From contig CM036622.1 of the NCBI GenBank assembly GCA_020746105.1, positions 14,675,987-14,739,986 of the forward strand: 64,000 bases of DNA. The letters run 5' to 3'. Source of the DNA: Trogon surrucura. Taxonomy: Eukaryota; Chordata; Aves; Trogoniformes; Trogonidae. The notes beneath the pieces were generated by a model. It had not been told where the DNA came from. It did no database searches and saw nothing but the letters and a program-made list of their open reading frames with translations. Below, in pieces: positions 59,836 through 64,000 of the stretch; the first letter of the stretch is position 1, and the number at the start of each line of letters is the position of its first letter. Position numbers and translations under genes: made by a program.

Positions 59836-62800
59836 GGGATGGGGGATTTTGAGTACTTTGAAATGTCTGAATGCACGTCTTGCATTTGGTACTGACAGGG
59901 GAAGAATTTGATGTGTGATGTTAATAACCCACCATGCCCTATCTCTCATTCCAAAAGAGGAAAAATGGCTCTTTTTCTGCTCAGGAAACAGAAATGGCTG
60001 ACTTGTTCCCATGTTTTCCCTATAGAGAAGTACTCCATAACATTGTACTACCAGAAGGCAAAATGCATCTCGAGACTACTCTCACTGTGCTCAAAAGAAA
60101 CTGAGCAAAATTTACATCGTGTGCAATAGGAATGAATTATGAATGCAGTCTGCCATGTGCACATTATAACAAAAATAACCTCCCACCCCGTGTTGGTTTC
60201 ACTGTAAAATGAATGTGAAAAAGATTATAAACCTGCTCCATTTTCAGAGAAATATGTAACGATTTCTAAATTTGTTTTGAAATGATGTTGAGTTGAACTT
60301 TTTTCCCACTGAGTTATCCTGGGTAGTTTCAACCGTGTTTCTCTTCCAATATTTTTCCTGTCATGAGCCTGCAAATTCAAAATAATAGATTTAGAAAAAA
60401 TAGATTTTGCAAATGCACTGGTAAATACGCAAACAAGTCTATACAAGCCTTTTGCAGCCCATGTCACATTCTCTGGATCACAATACACTATGAAAATTAA
60501 GCAGCTTTCAGATTTGTTTTGGGCTGAATAGTTAGTGTTGAGGTGCTTGCCTGGGCTTTCAGAACCTTTGTAAGCACATCACCAGTTCAACTTCACTTGC
60601 TGTTAGTGAAATATTTCAACAGAGTCCTCTCTAAGCATTTCACAGTTAAATATCTCTGCCTTTGGAAAAAATCCATATTCCCTGCAGTATGTATGCTACG
60701 ATACTTCTACAAACTAGACAAGTATTTACTTGTTTTGTCATTTAAACCTTGCCATCTGTTTAAAAAATGGCACTGTGAGTCTGTTGTTGCCTTTGTATTA
60801 CCTCAGACCCCTCTTAAATTATTTAACCAGCTATCAAAATCGTTCAGAATCTCTGACAAACACACAGTTGAATGTGCTTCCATCATCGAATCAGGTGGAC
60901 TTGGAAGCTGCACAGGATTTATCTAGTTTTACATACATTCTGATCAGATAACTCACCATTTCTTTCTGCCTGAAGGTATCAATAAAGGAAGAAAAGAACA
61001 AAAAAGCCAGGCCCAAAGACAACTAATTTCAGGGGAGGCTGCATGTTAAATCTTCATTTTCTGCAGCAATCTTGTGGTCACAGACTGCTTTCCAGATGCT
61101 AATTGTTTTTCAGGTTGCTGCAGTCATATCTTGGATACATTATAGCTTACAGGAACCAATAAAAAGACATTTATGCCGATACATCCTGAAATTGCATTCT
61201 GTAGCTTAAAGGCAGGGAGAAGGGTATAGAAAAATCATGCAGTTTCTTTCCTTGCTACTAAACCTTTTCCACGAAGTCACAAATAAATCTGACCAGCCTG
61301 AATCGAAGAACTGAGTATATTCCTTGGGACGCCCTAAATCTTTTTGCAGCTGCAATATAGCTAATGAAAGTGGCATTCTGTAATCTAGTGCATGACCATG
61401 TTTAGTTCATTAAAGTCCCCTCTGCTATAGGAATATTTTTAGACTAGTGTTCTGAACTAGAATCTGGAAACAATTAATGCTGTGCGTGTTGTTCAGCTTT
61501 TGACAGACTGCTACACTTCAGTGATACAGTGTGAGGTAAAACTGCATCTTGAGGAGCTAAGGTAAGAAAAAAAAAGACAGTGTATGGCATCAGAAGGAAC
61601 AAAATATAGTTCAGTAGTTTGACAGCCTTGAAGGTGACTTTTTCCAACCCATTGAATAGCAGGTTCATGCCCTGAAATGAAGTTTGGTGAGATTCATTAC
61701 AGTTGCCTCTGTCACTAAAGTATTAAAACCCCAAATGCATCATTAACTTCCAAGTGGGCTTTACCATTTGGCAGTAAGGGATTGACATGACTCCAGTGAA
61801 AAAACCATCTGCAGGAATACTATGGGCTTCTGCTGCATGAAGAAGTAATTGCTTTTATATTAGAGATAAAAGAACTCGTTTTGATACATTTAGTAGCCTT
61901 TGTACACTTTATAATGAAAAAAAGAGCTTCCTATACAAAGGACCTTGTCTGGATTTCCTTAGGGGATAGAGGACACACTGCACCTCTCCTTACAGGCCTT
62001 AAAATATAGAACAAGTAAGTGTACCTACTCTTGCTAACAGAAACACAGCTCTCGAATGTGCAATATCTCAAAAGGAATGGGTGTTAACCAACATTCACCT
62101 TAGCTTCCAGTTATATATACAGAAAAGAGGTGAAAAACACTAGTATAGTGAGTCAATTATTCTTCCAGAATATGCCTTGGTCATAGTGATCCTTACAGTA
62201 AGTTACCAAAACCCCTAAATCGGATGTCTCAAGGCTATTTATTTTGTGAACAAAGGACAAAAGTATTTTGGAAGGCGTGGATAATTGGTGAGGTCTTTCT
62301 TTCTCTCCTGGTTAAATCCCCCTTTTCCAGCCTCCCCAATTTGCCTGACCTTGTTACTTGATGACTGATATAGTGGCTGTTTGATGTTATTTTTGAAGAG
62401 AGCTGGGAGGACTACTTTGGCTCATCGGGGCATTGTCTTTGTCAGTTCAAAATTGCCAGTAAACTTCTGATGGCCTCATGAGAAGGGCTGAGGATTCACA
62501 GGCATTTCAGCTTGAATTATCTGGCTACCCACTCAGCATTCACTCCAGAGTTGCCTTGGCAGTGAGAAGAGGCAGATCTGCAGATCTCCGCAGGACTGTA
62601 TCAAACATGACACTTTCAGTTTTGTGCAAAGGGTGCTGCTCCTCCCCCTTACTTTTTCATGAAAGTCCATTACCTTCTCCACGGCACTGCTTAGGGCCAC
62701 AACCTCTGTTAGAGTCTATAGGTGGTCCCCACAGGACCTCCTGCTGTCACTTTGTAGAAGCAGAGAAAATAAACAAGTGGCACCAAGCCAGGCTGGGGAG

Positions 62801-64000
62801 GAAGGAGAGGGATGCTGGGGAGAATCGGAGTTGGATTAAGTTTACATCAGATAGGAAGATCCAGCTGACATGTGGTGCTTAGTCATGTTGATACTGTAGA
62901 AGTTTAGGACTTTTTCTAAAGACTACGGAGCGCCTTTGCAGATGTGTGTGTGTAGTGGTGTGTACTATTGTTTCACTAATTTATGTGATAAAATGTGATA
63001 AAGTTTTGGTTCAGAATATGTAGGCAAATATGCTCACCTTAAGTGCCTCCTACTAATAATGAATCAGAAAAAATATACAGATGACTAATAGATAAATTTC
63101 ATAAAGTTGTGAGAATAGTTTCATGGTTAGAGGGGGTTTTTTTTTGTGAAATCTTCCTTTGGTAGAAGCAAAAGGGCTGGTGGTGTGGTGTTTTGATTTA
63201 TAACTGCCCTTTTCCCCTCTGGGTTCTTGGGCTACATTCATCTTGCTTTAGGATGGAACAAAATTGCAATGAGTGAAGAGTGGCTGGTTTTGGTGGTATC
63301 CCTTTAATGAAAGTTCAAGCTTAACAGGGAGCTTCTTTACTAACATCTGGTTACCAGAAAGCTTTCTGACAGCCTCAGTAGGAACTCCGTGGACCCAGTT
63401 AAGCTTAAACTATCCTTCTGCCCAGTGGCAGGATCTCTCCAAAAGTTATAGCTGTGGCAGCAAGAACACTTTTTGCAGATGTGTGGGATATGTGTGTGAC
63501 AAAAAGAAAAAAATTACAACTTTACTGCCATTCATTTATCACCTGTCTGATAACAGCTGCAGCATCAGTACTAATTGTGACATATTTATTTTATCAAACC
63601 ATTTGGGCATGCTAGTTACAGACCTGGACTCATTTACTTTAGGCTCTTTACAAAGAAAGAACAAAGCAACAGTTGTGATTCAAGGACTTTACAATCCAAG
63701 TGGAAAACTAAGAGCAAAAGATGAAAATAGCAGATGGGAGTAGAAAAAGAGAGCAGCAAGATGGTATTGATCAGAGGACTCAGCACAGCAGCAGCCTAAA
63801 TTGTTGTCAGACTGAATAATTTAAATCAGAATACTGATCATGGAGGAGCTGATTCTCTCGTCCACTGCAGTGTCTTTGAGCTGTGAGGCTACGAAATTTA
63901 ATAGCATTATTCTTCAAAGACACTAATGTAACAATACAATCAATTCTACTTTGTGAGAATGTGAATCTTAAATATTGTGAATGACAGAAAGACTTAATAA
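59836..64000. other. Intergenic or intronic stretch to window end
   Basis: Unique sequence. A 55-bp open segment with splice-like borders lies at 61507-61561 (see findings). A short GT-rich tract lies at about 62943-62965. The 134-codon frame at 62478-62882 and the 156-codon frame at 63273-63743 are unrecognised. The second has mixed composition and runs into a KKKKK tract from simple sequence. No transposon ends seen. Confidence 0.45.

Noticed and set aside
63273..63743. 156-codon frame near the window end
   Set aside because: No recognisable motif, and it runs through a simple AAAAAGAAAAAAATT tract. No transcript signals. Could be checked by RNA-seq, but there is no support in the sequence.
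1..64000. CRISPR arrays, operons, tRNA or rRNA genes, prokaryotic defence systems
   Set aside because: No spaced direct repeats, no gene clusters, no tRNA-like cloverleaf seen. The window has vertebrate nuclear character throughout.

Overview
This window looks like nuclear DNA from a bird. The main evidence is a set of CR1 LINEs, seven recognisable copies that end in the 8-bp CR1 tail repeat (ATTCTATG type). There are also avian-style solo LTRs, very old MIR-like SINE remnants, AT-rich and CpG-poor background, and no dense protein coding. I cannot name the species or the locus. I found no protein-coding host gene, rRNA, tRNA, CRISPR array or operon-like cluster, and no sign of a prokaryotic system.

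Layout. 1-320 is the 3' part of an LTR cut by the window edge. 3086-3487 is a solo LTR on the minus strand with a 6-bp target duplication. 5488-6008 holds two 5'-truncated CR1 tails in opposite orientations. 7603-7665 is a short CR1 tail, 8982-9033 a four-copy 13-bp minisatellite, and 11906-12010 a probable ancient LINE remnant. 12215-13398 is a decayed 1.2-kb CR1. The centrepiece is 15905-20248, an almost full-length CR1 with a 5'UTR, ORF1 (zinc-finger-like region, coiled coil, SGNH esterase), ORF2 (endonuclease and reverse transcriptase) and a 3' tail. Only three disabling changes separate it from two complete reading frames: a TGA in ORF1, a TAG in ORF2 and a 1-base deletion in ORF2. 23573-24060 and 27203-27290 are antisense CR1 fragments.

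From 27.3 to 50.7 kb I recognise almost no transposons apart from weak MIR-like remnants. This stretch contains several complex, non-repetitive segments that could be conserved non-coding elements, and a locally GC-rich block at 40440-40860. 50737-51478 is a second, complete copy of the LTR family seen at the left edge, in the same orientation. 51.5-64 kb is again unique AT-rich DNA with candidate regulatory segments.

How it fits together. The only proteins encoded are those of the CR1 element: ORF1p (RNA binding and esterase) and ORF2p (nicking and reverse transcription), which would cooperate in target-primed reverse transcription. The other TE copies are dead, truncated products of the same kind of process. 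The remaining DNA is best read as intergenic or intronic. A few open segments flanked by splice-like sites are listed as findings, but none is recognised as a known protein.
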